This document shows positions 1 to 6,298 of a stretch of 13,540 bases of DNA, in pieces (positions within the stretch are counted from its first letter, which is position 1; each line of letters starts with the position of its first letter). The notes under the pieces were generated by a model that saw nothing but the letters and a program-made list of their open reading frames with translations, was not told the DNA's origin and searched no databases. The stretch lies in assembly GCA_900755005.1 (NCBI GenBank), contig CAAEEX010000016.1, positions 1 through 13,540 of the forward strand, given 5' to 3'. Origin of the DNA: an uncultured Collinsella sp. Lineage in GTDB: Bacteria > Actinomycetota > Coriobacteriia > Coriobacteriales > Coriobacteriaceae. The position numbers and the translations under genes were made by a program.

Positions 1-20
1 CGCTGGCGATGTTGCCAGCG
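1..20. terminator. Perfect 7-bp hairpin at window edge, possible terminator
   Basis: CGCTGGC (1-7) pairs exactly with GCCAGCG (14-20) around a six-base loop. It sits 28 bases beyond the stop of the DUF2130 gene and could end that minus-strand transcript, but any U-run would lie outside the window. On the plus strand the stem is followed by a short CTTTT (27-31), so it could equally end a plus-strand gene arriving from the left. Confidence 0.3.
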
Positions 21-48
21 GCCCCGCTTTTGCACTATCCGCTATGCC

Positions 49-1806
49 CTATTCGGCATCCTCGACCTCATACGAATCCGCCTCGGCTGGCTCATCGTTT
101 GTCTCTGGCACAGCCTCGCGCGCCTCGTCAAACGCCGCCTTCATGGTCTTGTTACCCCACGTGAGCTTGCGAATGGTAAGCTCATCGGCCTTGTTGTGAG
201 CCAGGCGCAGGTTCTCTGTGCTACGGCGCAAATCGTCCTTGGTCTTCTCGAGCTGCTTGATGGCGGCATCAATCTCCTTGATCGCCGACTCGAATTGTTT
301 GCTCGCCAGGTTGTAGTTGCGCGAGAATCCATCCTTGAACTTCTCCATCTTGGCTTCGAAGTTCGTGACATCGATATTCTGCTGCTTGTACTCCGCCAGC
401 TCCTGCTTATAGCGAAGCGAACCCATGGCAGCATTGCGCAGCAGCGTAATGATGGGAATGAAGAACTGCGGGCGGATCACATACATCTTCTCGTAGCGAT
501 AGCTCACGTCCACGATTCCCGCGTTGTAAAGCTCGCTCTCGGGCTCGAGCAGCGTGCAGAGCACCGCGTACTCACAGCCTTTCTGGCGACGATCGTGATC
601 GAGTTTCTTAAAGAAGTCCTCGTTTTTATGCTTGATCGCGGTCTCGTCGTTCTCGTTTTTCATCTCGAACATAATCGAAATGACCTCGTTGCCGCTCGCG
701 TCGCACTCGCGGAAGATAAAGTCACCCTTGGTGCCCTCAGATGCATCGTTATCTTTCTCGAAGTACGCATTGGGAAACGCCGTCATGCGCAGACGGTTAA
801 ACTCGGTCTCGCAGTGCTGCTCGAGCGACTCGCCCACCATCTTGGTGGACAGGCGAACCTTCATGTCCTTAAGGCGCTCAATCTCTTCATCCTTGTAGCG
901 AATCAGGTCATCGCTCGCGCGCTTGGCCTGCGCAAGCTCGAGCTCGTGTGCCGCCTTGGCTTGCTCCTCGCGAGAATCGCGCACCGCCAGCTCGCTCGTC
1001 AGTTTGGCACGCGCCTCATCGCGCTCTCGCTCCGCCGCGGCGACCGCCTCTGACAGGTTCATTTTTGCCATCAGTTCCTGCTCGCGCAGCTGGGCGCGCA
1101 GCCCCTCGGCCTCTTGCTCGGACTGAGCCTTTGCGGCGGAAAGCTTCTCCTGTACCGTCGCGCGGTAGTCAGCAAGTGCGCGCTCGGCCTCGCTGCGAGC
1201 GGCATCGAGCTCACGCTGCGACTCGGCCGCGGCAGCGGCAAGCGCCATCTCCTGGGCCTTGTCCGCCGCAGCAAGCTTGGCCTGCAGCTCGGCAATCTGG
1301 GCATCTCGTGCAGCTACATCGTTTTGAGCAGCATTGCGCACCGCCGACTCGGCAAGCTTGGCTTCGTCATCCTTGCGCCCCAGCTGCGCACGCAAGTTGT
1401 CGATTTCGCGCTGGAGCTCGGCGTTCTCCTTTTGAGCGTCGGCACGGGCCTCAACCGCCGCGCGCTGGCTTGCACTCTCGCGCTCTGCGGCAGCGCCCTC
1501 GAGCTTGGCACGCAATTCGGCAAGCTCGGCATCACGCTTGGCAACCTCTTGTGCCAGCTCCTGAGCCGCGGCGTTTTTCTGCTCGGCAAGTTGAGCGCTA
1601 CGCTGAGACTCCACCTCCTGCAGGGCGGCCGTCGAACGAGAGCGCTCAAGCTCCAACGCCTGCTCCCCCTCACGCTGGACGGTCTTTACACGCTCATCAA
1701 GATCGCGCGAGAACTCGGCATCGCGCACCTGCTTGACGATATCCGCATAACCGGACGCATCGACCTTAAAAACTTCGCCGCAATGCGGGCACTTGATCTC
1801 GTTCAT
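49..1806 (-). CDS. DUF2130 coiled-coil protein, PD-(D/E)XK nuclease-like
   Basis: A 585-residue protein that starts with a CxxC knuckle (C6-P-H-C9). An uninterrupted Ala/Glu/Arg-rich coiled coil follows, from about residue 25 to 320. The conserved C-terminal domain (about 315-520) looks like DUF2130. In it, a GDF aspartate (D362), then E381-M-K383 on a hydrophobic strand, match the D...ExK pattern of PD-(D/E)XK nuclease folds. The tail is acidic. Only one CxxC pair is visible at the N-terminus, so a complete zinc ribbon would need a partner or dimerisation. The ATG is supported by GAGGAG seven bases upstream. A terminator separates it from the deacetylase gene upstream, so it is probably its own transcription unit. 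The family name rests on domain memory; DNA cleavage is inferred from motifs, and the substrate is unknown. Confidence 0.85.
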   Translation of the reverse strand: MNEIKCPHCGEVFKVDASGYADIVKQVRDAEFSRDLDERVKTVQREGEQALELERSRSTAALQEVESQRSAQLAEQKNAAAQELAQEVAKRDAELAELRAKLEGAAAERESASQRAAVEARADAQKENAELQREIDNLRAQLGRKDDEAKLAESAVRNAAQNDVAARDAQIAELQAKLAAADKAQEMALAAAAAESQRELDAARSEAERALADYRATVQEKLSAAKAQSEQEAEGLRAQLREQELMAKMNLSEAVAAAERERDEARAKLTSELAVRDSREEQAKAAHELELAQAKRASDDLIRYKDEEIERLKDMKVRLSTKMVGESLEQHCETEFNRLRMTAFPNAYFEKDNDASEGTKGDFIFRECDASGNEVISIMFEMKNENDETAIKHKNEDFFKKLDHDRRQKGCEYAVLCTLLEPESELYNAGIVDVSYRYEKMYVIRPQFFIPIITLLRNAAMGSLRYKQELAEYKQQNIDVTNFEAKMEKFKDGFSRNYNLASKQFESAIKEIDAAIKQLEKTKDDLRRSTENLRLAHNKADELTIRKLTWGNKTMKAAFDEAREAVPETNDEPAEADSYEVEDAE

Positions 1807-1836
1807 GGCAGCTCCTCGATGGACGCAAATTTCAAC

Positions 1837-1866
1837 CTTCTACACTCTACCGCGCCACGCGGACAA
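1837..1866 (-). promoter_or_regulatory. Possible promoter of the DUF2130 gene
   Basis: On the minus strand, TTGTCC (1861-1866) and TAGAAG (1837-1842) are separated by 18 bases, and the start codon is about 30 bases further on. Each hexamer matches the sigma-70 consensus at four of six bases. The -35 overlaps the U-run of the preceding terminator. This is plausible but weak. Confidence 0.3.
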
Positions 1867-1899
1867 AAAAGGCGCCGCAGCCATAATGGCAACGGCGCC
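1865..1899 (-). terminator. Intrinsic terminator after the ChbG/YdjC-family gene
   Basis: On the minus strand, GGCGCCG (1893-1899) pairs with CGGCGCC (1871-1877). Inside it a second helix forms, GCCA/TGGC. Six U residues follow (1865-1870). The stem begins 46 bases past the deacetylase stop codon. It isolates the DUF2130 gene from the sugar unit. Confidence 0.85.
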
Positions 1900-1945
1900 A
1901 GATCCACCGCGAGGGTGCCTATCCCCTTTGTGGTGGCTTGGGTCC

Positions 1946-2710
1946 TTACAGGTCGCGGTAGTCGATCAGGCGAAGATCGGATTGAGACTCAAGCCAAGCG
2001 CGAAGCTCGGGGTCGATCAGCGCATCGACTTCCTTGGTGCGATCGGTCGTAAGCGAGCTGTTCTCCAAGATAAAACGATCGAGATAGCCCGGATGGCACA
2101 CAAAGACGACCGTCTCGCCGTCCGCCATCTCGCGAACCGTCCGCATAATCGAGTCCTTAGGTTCGTAGCCCGGCTCCATCGAGTGCATCACCATGCGCAG
2201 GTCGGTGGCGCCGCATCGCACAACCGCCGTGGGGTCGAAGCTCGCCTTCTGTTCCTTAAGGCCCAGTTCCTGAGCAACCGCCGAGATCGCTCGGTTAAGG
2301 TTTTTGCTCATGACGGCATGGGCCTCAAAGTAATCGGGTTCGCGGCCCACAATCTCTACAAAGCGGTCATGCTGCGCGCGGATCTCGATGCAGGCCTCAT
2401 CAAAGTCGATCAGTTCTTCGCCGCGCTTAAAATGCTCGCGGAAGGTACGGCTACTATGGAACTCACCGCTCTCGTTGAGCATACTCGGAATGAGCTCCGG
2501 GTCGGCACACGGCTTGCCCAGGCACACGTTGGTATGCTGGCCCACCGCAATGCCGGCGTCCGCCACGAGCGACCAGCCACGCTCGGCCTCGGGCATATTG
2601 GGCATAAGGCCCGCCGAGCGCACGAGACCCTCGTTGACGCTACGGGCAATCCCTAAGTCAACGGCGTACGAATAACCGATATCGTCGGCACGAATAAGCA
2701 GTTGTTTCAT
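1946..2710 (-). CDS. ChbG/YdjC-family carbohydrate deacetylase
   Basis: A 254-residue protein, the usual length for this family, with its metal-site signature: N-terminal RADD (8-11), GQHTN near residue 59, an EAH histidine (F-E-A-H-A-V) and CHPGYLD near the C-terminus. Family members remove acetyl groups from N-acetylated sugars; E. coli ChbG acts on chitobiose and its 6-phosphate. There is no signal peptide, so it acts in the cytoplasm. The start is supported by GGAG six bases before the ATG. It lies 78 bases behind a PTS permease gene on the same strand, with a terminator hairpin between them. This suggests that it processes the phosphosugar imported by that permease, probably an N-acetylated one. 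The substrate is inferred from position only. Confidence 0.88.
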   Translation of the reverse strand: MKQLLIRADDIGYSYAVDLGIARSVNEGLVRSAGLMPNMPEAERGWSLVADAGIAVGQHTNVCLGKPCADPELIPSMLNESGEFHSSRTFREHFKRGEELIDFDEACIEIRAQHDRFVEIVGREPDYFEAHAVMSKNLNRAISAVAQELGLKEQKASFDPTAVVRCGATDLRMVMHSMEPGYEPKDSIMRTVREMADGETVVFVCHPGYLDRFILENSSLTTDRTKEVDALIDPELRAWLESQSDLRLIDYRDL

Positions 2711-2728
2711 AACGACTCCAATCTATGG

Positions 2729-2760
2729 AAAAGGGCACTTGGAGTATAGCCAAGTGCCCC
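2729..2760 (-). terminator. Terminator between PTS permease and deacetylase genes
   Basis: A perfect 10-bp stem (2733-2742 with 2750-2759) with a seven-base loop is followed on the minus strand by four U residues (2729-2732). It starts about 28 bases after the permease stop and ends about 18 bases before the deacetylase start codon. It probably lowers, rather than abolishes, expression of the deacetylase relative to the permease. Confidence 0.8.
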
Positions 2761-2788
2761 GGGAAATTATCCCACCTAAACAGATGCT

Positions 2789-4237
2789 TTAAGCCTTAGC
2801 GGCAGCTGCATCCTCATCGAGCTGCTCCTTGGTAAAACCAAAGAGGTAGGCGATGGCAGCGGCGGAAATAAACGCAACGCCCGAAGCAACGCAGCCCCAA
2901 ACGAGGTTGGCCGTTCCGCCGGCAACAAATCCGGTAATAGCCAGAATATTCGTTGCGCCCAAAACATACGTCGTCACGTTCGTGAGGGCCGCGACCAGGC
3001 CGCCGATAGCACCGCCGGCAACCATGGCGCCCAGGCAGCGGGTGTACTTAAAGCCGCAGCCATACAGCGCAGGCTCCGTCACGCCACCGACGATACCGGA
3101 AAGGGAAAAGCCGAGCATAGCGCCCTTCTCGTCGGTCTCCTTAAGGCGCAGGAAGGCACCAAAGGCCATGCCCCACGTGGCGAACTGAGCAATACCGCCT
3201 GCAACCATAACGCAGGAGTCAGAGCCCAGCGTAAGCAGCTGAACAATACCAAGGGTAATCAAAACCTGGTGCATACCGGTCATGACCAGGAACTCCCAAA
3301 GCGCGGCGATAGCCACCAGGGAAACGATGGTTAGGATACCGCCGGTGTTGCCGAGACCGAACATGAAGTTGCCGACCACGCTGCCCAGGATGGAGCCGAT
3401 CGGAGCCAGAGCGCACAGCGAAACGGGAACCATGACGGCCAAGGTGCACACAGGCACAAACACCGTGGAGAGCATGTCGGGAATGACCTTCTTCATGAAC
3501 TTCTCGACGACCATGAGCACCGGCATGGACAGGACCATGGGGAGCACGGTGGCAGAATAGTTGTTCAGCTGAGCCGGAAGCACGCCGTAGACCAGAGTGG
3601 TCGTTGCACCCGAATCTGCTGCAGCGTTAACGAGCGTCATAAACTCGGGGGCAATGAGCACACCGCCGAGCATCATGCCGAGCGGCTGGCTGCAGCCGAG
3701 CTGTTTGGCAGCGGCCCAACCCAGGTAAATGGGCAGGAAATAGTAACCTGCGTTGTAGATCCAGTTATAGAAGAAGTTGTAGATATCGGAATCGGCAGCC
3801 CAAATACCGAGCATGCCGTCGCCGCAAATCACGGCGATGGTACGGAACATGGCGGCGCCCATGATGATCGGAATCGTCATGACCATCGTCTTGGACAGGT
3901 AGTTGAGGACCTTCTTGCCCGCAGTCTTGAGCGTCAGCGGCTCCTTGGTGCCGTCATCGAGATTCTCGTCGATGGAGCCTTCGCCCTTAACTCCCAGCGC
4001 AATGGCGGCGTCATAGACCTTCGGCACGTTCTGGCCGATGATGACCTGATACTGGCCGCCAGACCACTGGGCACCCAGTACGCCCTTGATCTTCTTAACT
4101 TCATCGTCATTGGGGATGGACTGATCCTTGAGGTTCAGACGCAGGCGAGTCATGCAGTGCGTCGCGTTCGTCACATTGGAGGCGCCGCCGACGGCAGCAA
4201 GCACGTCCTCGGCAATCTTCTTGTTATCGACAGCCAT
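2789..4237 (-). CDS. PTS beta-glucoside-type permease, fused EIIB-EIIC
   Basis: A membrane transporter that imports and phosphorylates a sugar. The 482 residues contain an N-terminal EIIB domain (about 1-85) with the phosphorylation site in THCMTRLRL (Cys28). A linker follows, then a hydrophobic EIIC domain (about 105-470) with repeated membrane spans, GMHQ (321-324) and the sugar-site signature GVTEPALYG (385-393). It resembles the glucose/glucoside superfamily, beta-glucoside/sucrose/trehalose branch. The EIIA domain carried at the C-terminus of BglF-like proteins is absent, so EIIA must act in trans. The chosen ATG (4235-4237) has AAGGGA at correct spacing; an upstream in-frame TTG (4256-4258) is less likely. 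An antiterminator gene lies upstream and a structured leader precedes it. Substrate is unknown; no phosphoglucosidase is nearby. Confidence 0.92.
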   Translation of the reverse strand: MAVDNKKIAEDVLAAVGGASNVTNATHCMTRLRLNLKDQSIPNDDEVKKIKGVLGAQWSGGQYQVIIGQNVPKVYDAAIALGVKGEGSIDENLDDGTKEPLTLKTAGKKVLNYLSKTMVMTIPIIMGAAMFRTIAVICGDGMLGIWAADSDIYNFFYNWIYNAGYYFLPIYLGWAAAKQLGCSQPLGMMLGGVLIAPEFMTLVNAAADSGATTTLVYGVLPAQLNNYSATVLPMVLSMPVLMVVEKFMKKVIPDMLSTVFVPVCTLAVMVPVSLCALAPIGSILGSVVGNFMFGLGNTGGILTIVSLVAIAALWEFLVMTGMHQVLITLGIVQLLTLGSDSCVMVAGGIAQFATWGMAFGAFLRLKETDEKGAMLGFSLSGIVGGVTEPALYGCGFKYTRCLGAMVAGGAIGGLVAALTNVTTYVLGATNILAITGFVAGGTANLVWGCVASGVAFISAAAIAYLFGFTKEQLDEDAAAAKA

Positions 4238-4283
4238 GTCGAATCCCTTCTCTTCCAACTAAAAGCCCGTGGGACTTCACCGC

Positions 4284-4335
4284 GCCAAGGCACACGATTC
4301 CGCTCGCGCCTGCGCAGCGCGCGATGCCCGTTGGC
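4284..4335 (-). promoter_or_regulatory. Structured stem in the PTS 5' leader
   Basis: Within the long untranslated leader of the permease, GCCAAGGCA (4284-4292) pairs with TGCC-CG-TTGGC (4325-4335), with a two-base bulge. Inside it, TCGCGC (4304-4309) pairs perfectly with GCGCGA (4319-4324) around a nine-base loop. There is no U-run, so it is not a terminator. Its role is unknown; it could shape leader stability or translation. Confidence 0.4.
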
Positions 4336-4376
4336 AAGAGATTTCATTGCATGTGATTCCCGGGTGGATCGACATG

Positions 4377-4448
4377 AAAAAAGCCCCGCGCACAACCGAC
4401 AGAGACCCAATACGGACCTCGGCAGAATCGGTAGTGCCTCTCGGAGCT
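4377..4448 (-). terminator. Leader terminator (attenuator) of the PTS gene
   Basis: Read on the minus strand, a long imperfect stem ends in six U residues (4377-4382). AGCTCC (4443-4448) pairs with GGGGCT (4382-4387), GCAC (4434-4437) with GTGC (4390-4393), and ACCGA (4428-4432) with TCGGT (4395-4399). The apex is GAGGTCC (4414-4420) with GGGTCTC (4402-4408) and a five-base loop. That makes about 22 pairs, including a few G-U. Its 5' arm overlaps the RAT-like element, so the two folds exclude one another, as in BglG/LicT control. Confidence 0.62.
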
Positions 4449-4466
4449 GCGCCGTGAGTAACACCC
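4430..4466 (-). promoter_or_regulatory. RAT-like antiterminator RNA element
   Basis: On the minus strand the left arm GGGTGTTACTC (4456-4466) and the right arm GAGAGGCACTACC (4430-4442) resemble the ribonucleic antiterminator arms bound by LicT/SacY/BglG proteins. Those read roughly GGxTTGTTACTG and CAGGCAAxACC. CTC pairs with GAG and the outer GG with CC, leaving internal loops GTTA and GGCA-like, as in known RATs. The hairpin loop (13 bases) is longer than usual. It overlaps the terminator arm and lies at the predicted 5' end of the PTS transcript. Confidence 0.55.
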
Positions 4467-4477
4467 AACACACGGCG

Positions 4478-4500
4478 AGTATATGCGGCAGATGCGTTCG
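4478..4500 (-). promoter_or_regulatory. PTS leader promoter, -10 element
   Basis: TATACT on the minus strand (4478-4483) is a good -10 hexamer. It would start transcription near 4471, just before the RAT-like sequence. The -35 position at 17-bp spacing reads CCGCAA, which is poor, so the promoter may depend on an activator binding the palindromes at 4514-4549. Confidence 0.45.
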
Positions 4501-4513
4501 TTGCGGCTCAGAT

Positions 4514-4549
4514 TACCGACGAACGGTAGCAAACGACCCGCGAACGGTC
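4514..4549. promoter_or_regulatory. Twin related palindromes, candidate operator
   Basis: TACCGACGAACGGTA (4514-4528) is a palindrome with 5-bp arms. GACCCGCGAACGGTC (4535-4549) is a related one with 4-bp arms. Their centres are 21 bp apart, two helical turns, and both contain CGAACGGT. They lie about 45-80 bp upstream of the predicted PTS transcription start and 30 bp beyond the antiterminator stop. No U-run follows, so a terminator is unlikely. The binding protein is unknown. Confidence 0.5.
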
Positions 4550-4578
4550 GCCATGACGGAAAGGAAATACCAGAGAGC

Positions 4579-5415
4579 CTATTTATCCGAGTGGACAGAA
4601 GCCACGCGATTCACATGCATGATCAGATAGACGAGCTCCTCTTGGGCCAATGGCTCGCCAAAGGTCTCTTGAATCAGATCGTCGACACGGTGAGCGCAAC
4701 GCGATGCCGCCGGATACTGCTCCACGAGCACGTCGTAAAGACCGGAGTTCTCGGTATCGATCGGCTCTTTCTTTGCCACGCGGTCGAGCAGATAGCGCAC
4801 ATGAGTGGCAAAGCGGGCAAAGGCGAACGACGAGCGATCGACCGTCACACCCAACTCTTCTTGAATAATCGCGACCGTCATATCGAGCAGTCGCTCCTCG
4901 TGCTGCTCGGCAAGCACGCGCCGCTCGCTCGGCTTAACCGATGCGTTGACAATCGACATGGCAATGCCCGCGGCCTCGCTTCGGGGCATGCGCACATGAA
5001 AGCTCTTCTGGATACCGCGAACAGCCAGCTCGCCCAAGCGGTATTCGATGGGATGCAGCTGCTCAAGATCGCGCTCAAGCGGCAACGACACCACCATGTG
5101 TTCGCGGGCACGCTTAATGGCAAACTGAATATGGTCTGCCAATGTAATGGGAAGGTTAGGACTCAATTCGTACGAAAGCTGTCCGGTCGCGATATCGGCC
5201 AGCTGAGCAGAAAACTCCAGCACCTCGGGATCGACCTCATCGATAAACGCCAGGTACTTTGAATCAATGCCGTAAAAGGTACGCGTGATGACATCCAGGT
5301 CGACCTCATGCGGCATATCGCCAAAGCCGATACCACGACCCAGCGCGATAAGCTGACGCCCCGCGCCATCTTCGCAGATGGCAGCGTTATGGTTAATGCG
5401 CTGGATAGCCCTCAT
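4579..5415 (-). CDS. BglG/LicT-family transcription antiterminator
   Basis: A 278-residue protein, the LicT length, with an RNA-binding CAT domain (about 1-55, starting MRAIQRINHNAA) and two PRD domains (about 65-170 and 175-278). It should bind an RAT RNA hairpin and prevent leader termination when its PTS sugar is present; the PTS phosphorylates PRD histidines. Visible regulatory histidines are H95 (LADHI) in PRD1 and H205 (RFATHVRYLLDR) and H267 (YLIMHVNRV) in PRD2. The second PRD1 position, normally IALHIVNA, reads IAMSIVNA (Ser154), so one of four phosphorylation sites is lost. The ATG at 5413-5415 is chosen because the CAT domain begins there, with AGGAG ten bases upstream; a longer frame adds 13 unlikely residues. 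The PTS gene follows after a structured 340-bp leader. Confidence 0.92.
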   Translation of the reverse strand: MRAIQRINHNAAICEDGAGRQLIALGRGIGFGDMPHEVDLDVITRTFYGIDSKYLAFIDEVDPEVLEFSAQLADIATGQLSYELSPNLPITLADHIQFAIKRAREHMVVSLPLERDLEQLHPIEYRLGELAVRGIQKSFHVRMPRSEAAGIAMSIVNASVKPSERRVLAEQHEERLLDMTVAIIQEELGVTVDRSSFAFARFATHVRYLLDRVAKKEPIDTENSGLYDVLVEQYPAASRCAHRVDDLIQETFGEPLAQEELVYLIMHVNRVASVHSDK

Positions 5416-5435
5416 GGATTCATCGCTCCTACTGA

Positions 5436-5468
5436 AACGCGCCGCACAGACCATCCGCGCGGCGCGTT
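5436..5468 (-). terminator. GC-rich hairpin after the metallophosphoesterase gene
   Basis: AACGCGCCGC (5436-5445) pairs perfectly with GCGGCGCGTT (5459-5468) around a 13-base loop. On the minus strand only three U residues follow. It begins 20 bases beyond the phosphoesterase stop and ends just before the ribosome-binding site of the antiterminator gene. It could be a weak terminator or a leader hairpin. Confidence 0.5.
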
Positions 5469-5469
5469 C

Positions 5470-5499
5470 ATTCTACCTGCACTTACAGCTACAGTCCAA
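5470..5499 (-). promoter_or_regulatory. Possible promoter of the antiterminator gene
   Basis: On the minus strand TTGGAC (5494-5499) and TAGAAT (5470-5475) are 18 bases apart. The -10 matches the consensus at five of six bases and the -35 only partly. It overlaps the end of the phosphoesterase gene and would start RNA just before the 5436-5468 hairpin. Confidence 0.35.
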
Positions 5500-6034
5500 A
5501 GAAGCCTAGGATTTGGTCACGGCTTACGGGCTTGTACTCGTTGGCATCGAGGCCGACATCATAGCGAAAGATGGGGCGCTCGCGATCGCGGTTGCGCGCG
5601 TTGGTGCGGTCTCCCCTGCTGTGGATATGCCCGTGCAACATGATGGCGCCACGCGCCTTGCCGTTCCAGCTGAGCATGGGGTAATGGCTCATTACCAGGC
5701 GATGGCCCTTAGCGTAACCGGGGGCGACCTCCAGATAATCGCGCACCTCATCCCAAATGTGCGGCGCGTCTGGATTTTCCCAGTCGCCGTCATGGTTACC
5801 GCAGATGAGCGTTACGTTCTGACATTCGATGCGCTCGCGCAGGCGCACCGCCTCCACCATGGGCAATCGATACGTAAAGTCTCCCAGGACATAAAGGCGG
5901 TCGTCCACAGCCACGCACTCGTTGATGGCATCGATGACACGGCGGTTCATCTCCTCGACCGAGTCAAACGGTCGATCCATGTCGTGCAGGATATTCGTAT
6001 CGCCCAGGTGCAGGTCGGCGGTAAACCACATCAT
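5489..6034 (-). CDS. Metallophosphoesterase, calcineurin-like
   Basis: A compact 181-residue cytoplasmic phosphoesterase with all the classic metal-site blocks in order: DLH (D7, H9), GDF (D52), GNHD (N80, H81), SHYP (H117) and GHIH (H136, H138). The family hydrolyses phosphomono- or diesters with two metal ions; the substrate cannot be read from the sequence. Small stand-alone members like this are often annotated only as phosphoesterase. Two adjacent ATG codons open the frame, with GAGGA about 11 bases upstream. The gap to the small acidic/basic gene upstream is 66 bases and holds a TATACT motif on the minus strand without a convincing -35. Cotranscription with the two small genes is possible but not shown. 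Confidence 0.92.
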   Translation of the reverse strand: MMWFTADLHLGDTNILHDMDRPFDSVEEMNRRVIDAINECVAVDDRLYVLGDFTYRLPMVEAVRLRERIECQNVTLICGNHDGDWENPDAPHIWDEVRDYLEVAPGYAKGHRLVMSHYPMLSWNGKARGAIMLHGHIHSRGDRTNARNRDRERPIFRYDVGLDANEYKPVSRDQILGFFGL

Positions 6035-6100
6035 CGTCTATGTCCTCATTTCGCAACGCGTATAAGACCTGTCTAGTATACAGACGCAGCGATGCGACAA

Positions 6101-6280
6101 TTACCCAAAGAGCCCACCGAACAGACCTCGGCGGCGCTTGTCCTTTTTATTCGAACCTTTACCCCGGGCGTTCTTATCCTTTTGCTTTTTGCGGTCCTGC
6201 TCCAACTCATCGTCATCGAGCAGCAAATCCCACTCAAACGGATCGTCTACCAGATCGAACAGGTCATCGTCATCAAACAC
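6101..6280 (-). CDS. Small acidic/basic protein, GTG start
   Basis: A protein of 59 residues from the GTG at 6278-6280, or 63 from the ATG at 6290-6292. The GTG is preferred: GGAGG (6286-6290) lies exactly five bases before it, and the upstream ATG overlaps that site and has no site of its own. The N-terminal half is strongly acidic with aromatic/leucine residues (DDDDLFDLVDDPFEWD). The second half is Lys/Arg-rich and ends in GLFGGLFG. The charge split suggests binding to a basic partner or to nucleic acid and membrane, but no family is recognised. It begins 18 bases after the Cys-rich small gene and precedes the metallophosphoesterase, an operon-like arrangement. Confidence 0.6.
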   Translation of the reverse strand: MFDDDDLFDLVDDPFEWDLLLDDDELEQDRKKQKDKNARGKGSNKKDKRRRGLFGGLFG

Positions 6281-6298
6281 GTGCGCCTCCATTACCGA

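Noticed and set aside
1114..2052. 312-codon plus-strand open frame opposite the DUF2130 gene
   Set aside because: It is an antisense shadow of the high-GC coiled-coil coding frame. It has no ribosome-binding site, its leucine-rich product fits no family, and it runs across a clear terminator.
4238..4470. Riboswitch in the long PTS leader
   Set aside because: No known riboswitch core could be recognised, and the RAT-terminator overlap explains the structure better.
5416..5454. N-terminal extension of the antiterminator
   Set aside because: CAT domains begin at the MRAIQRIN-type sequence. The extra residues come from the terminator-like hairpin region and the ribosome-binding site lies inside it.
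5436..5468. RAT element in front of the antiterminator's own gene
   Set aside because: The hairpin is pure GC-rich stem with no TGTTAC- or GGCA-type internal loops, so it is better read as a terminator-like hairpin.
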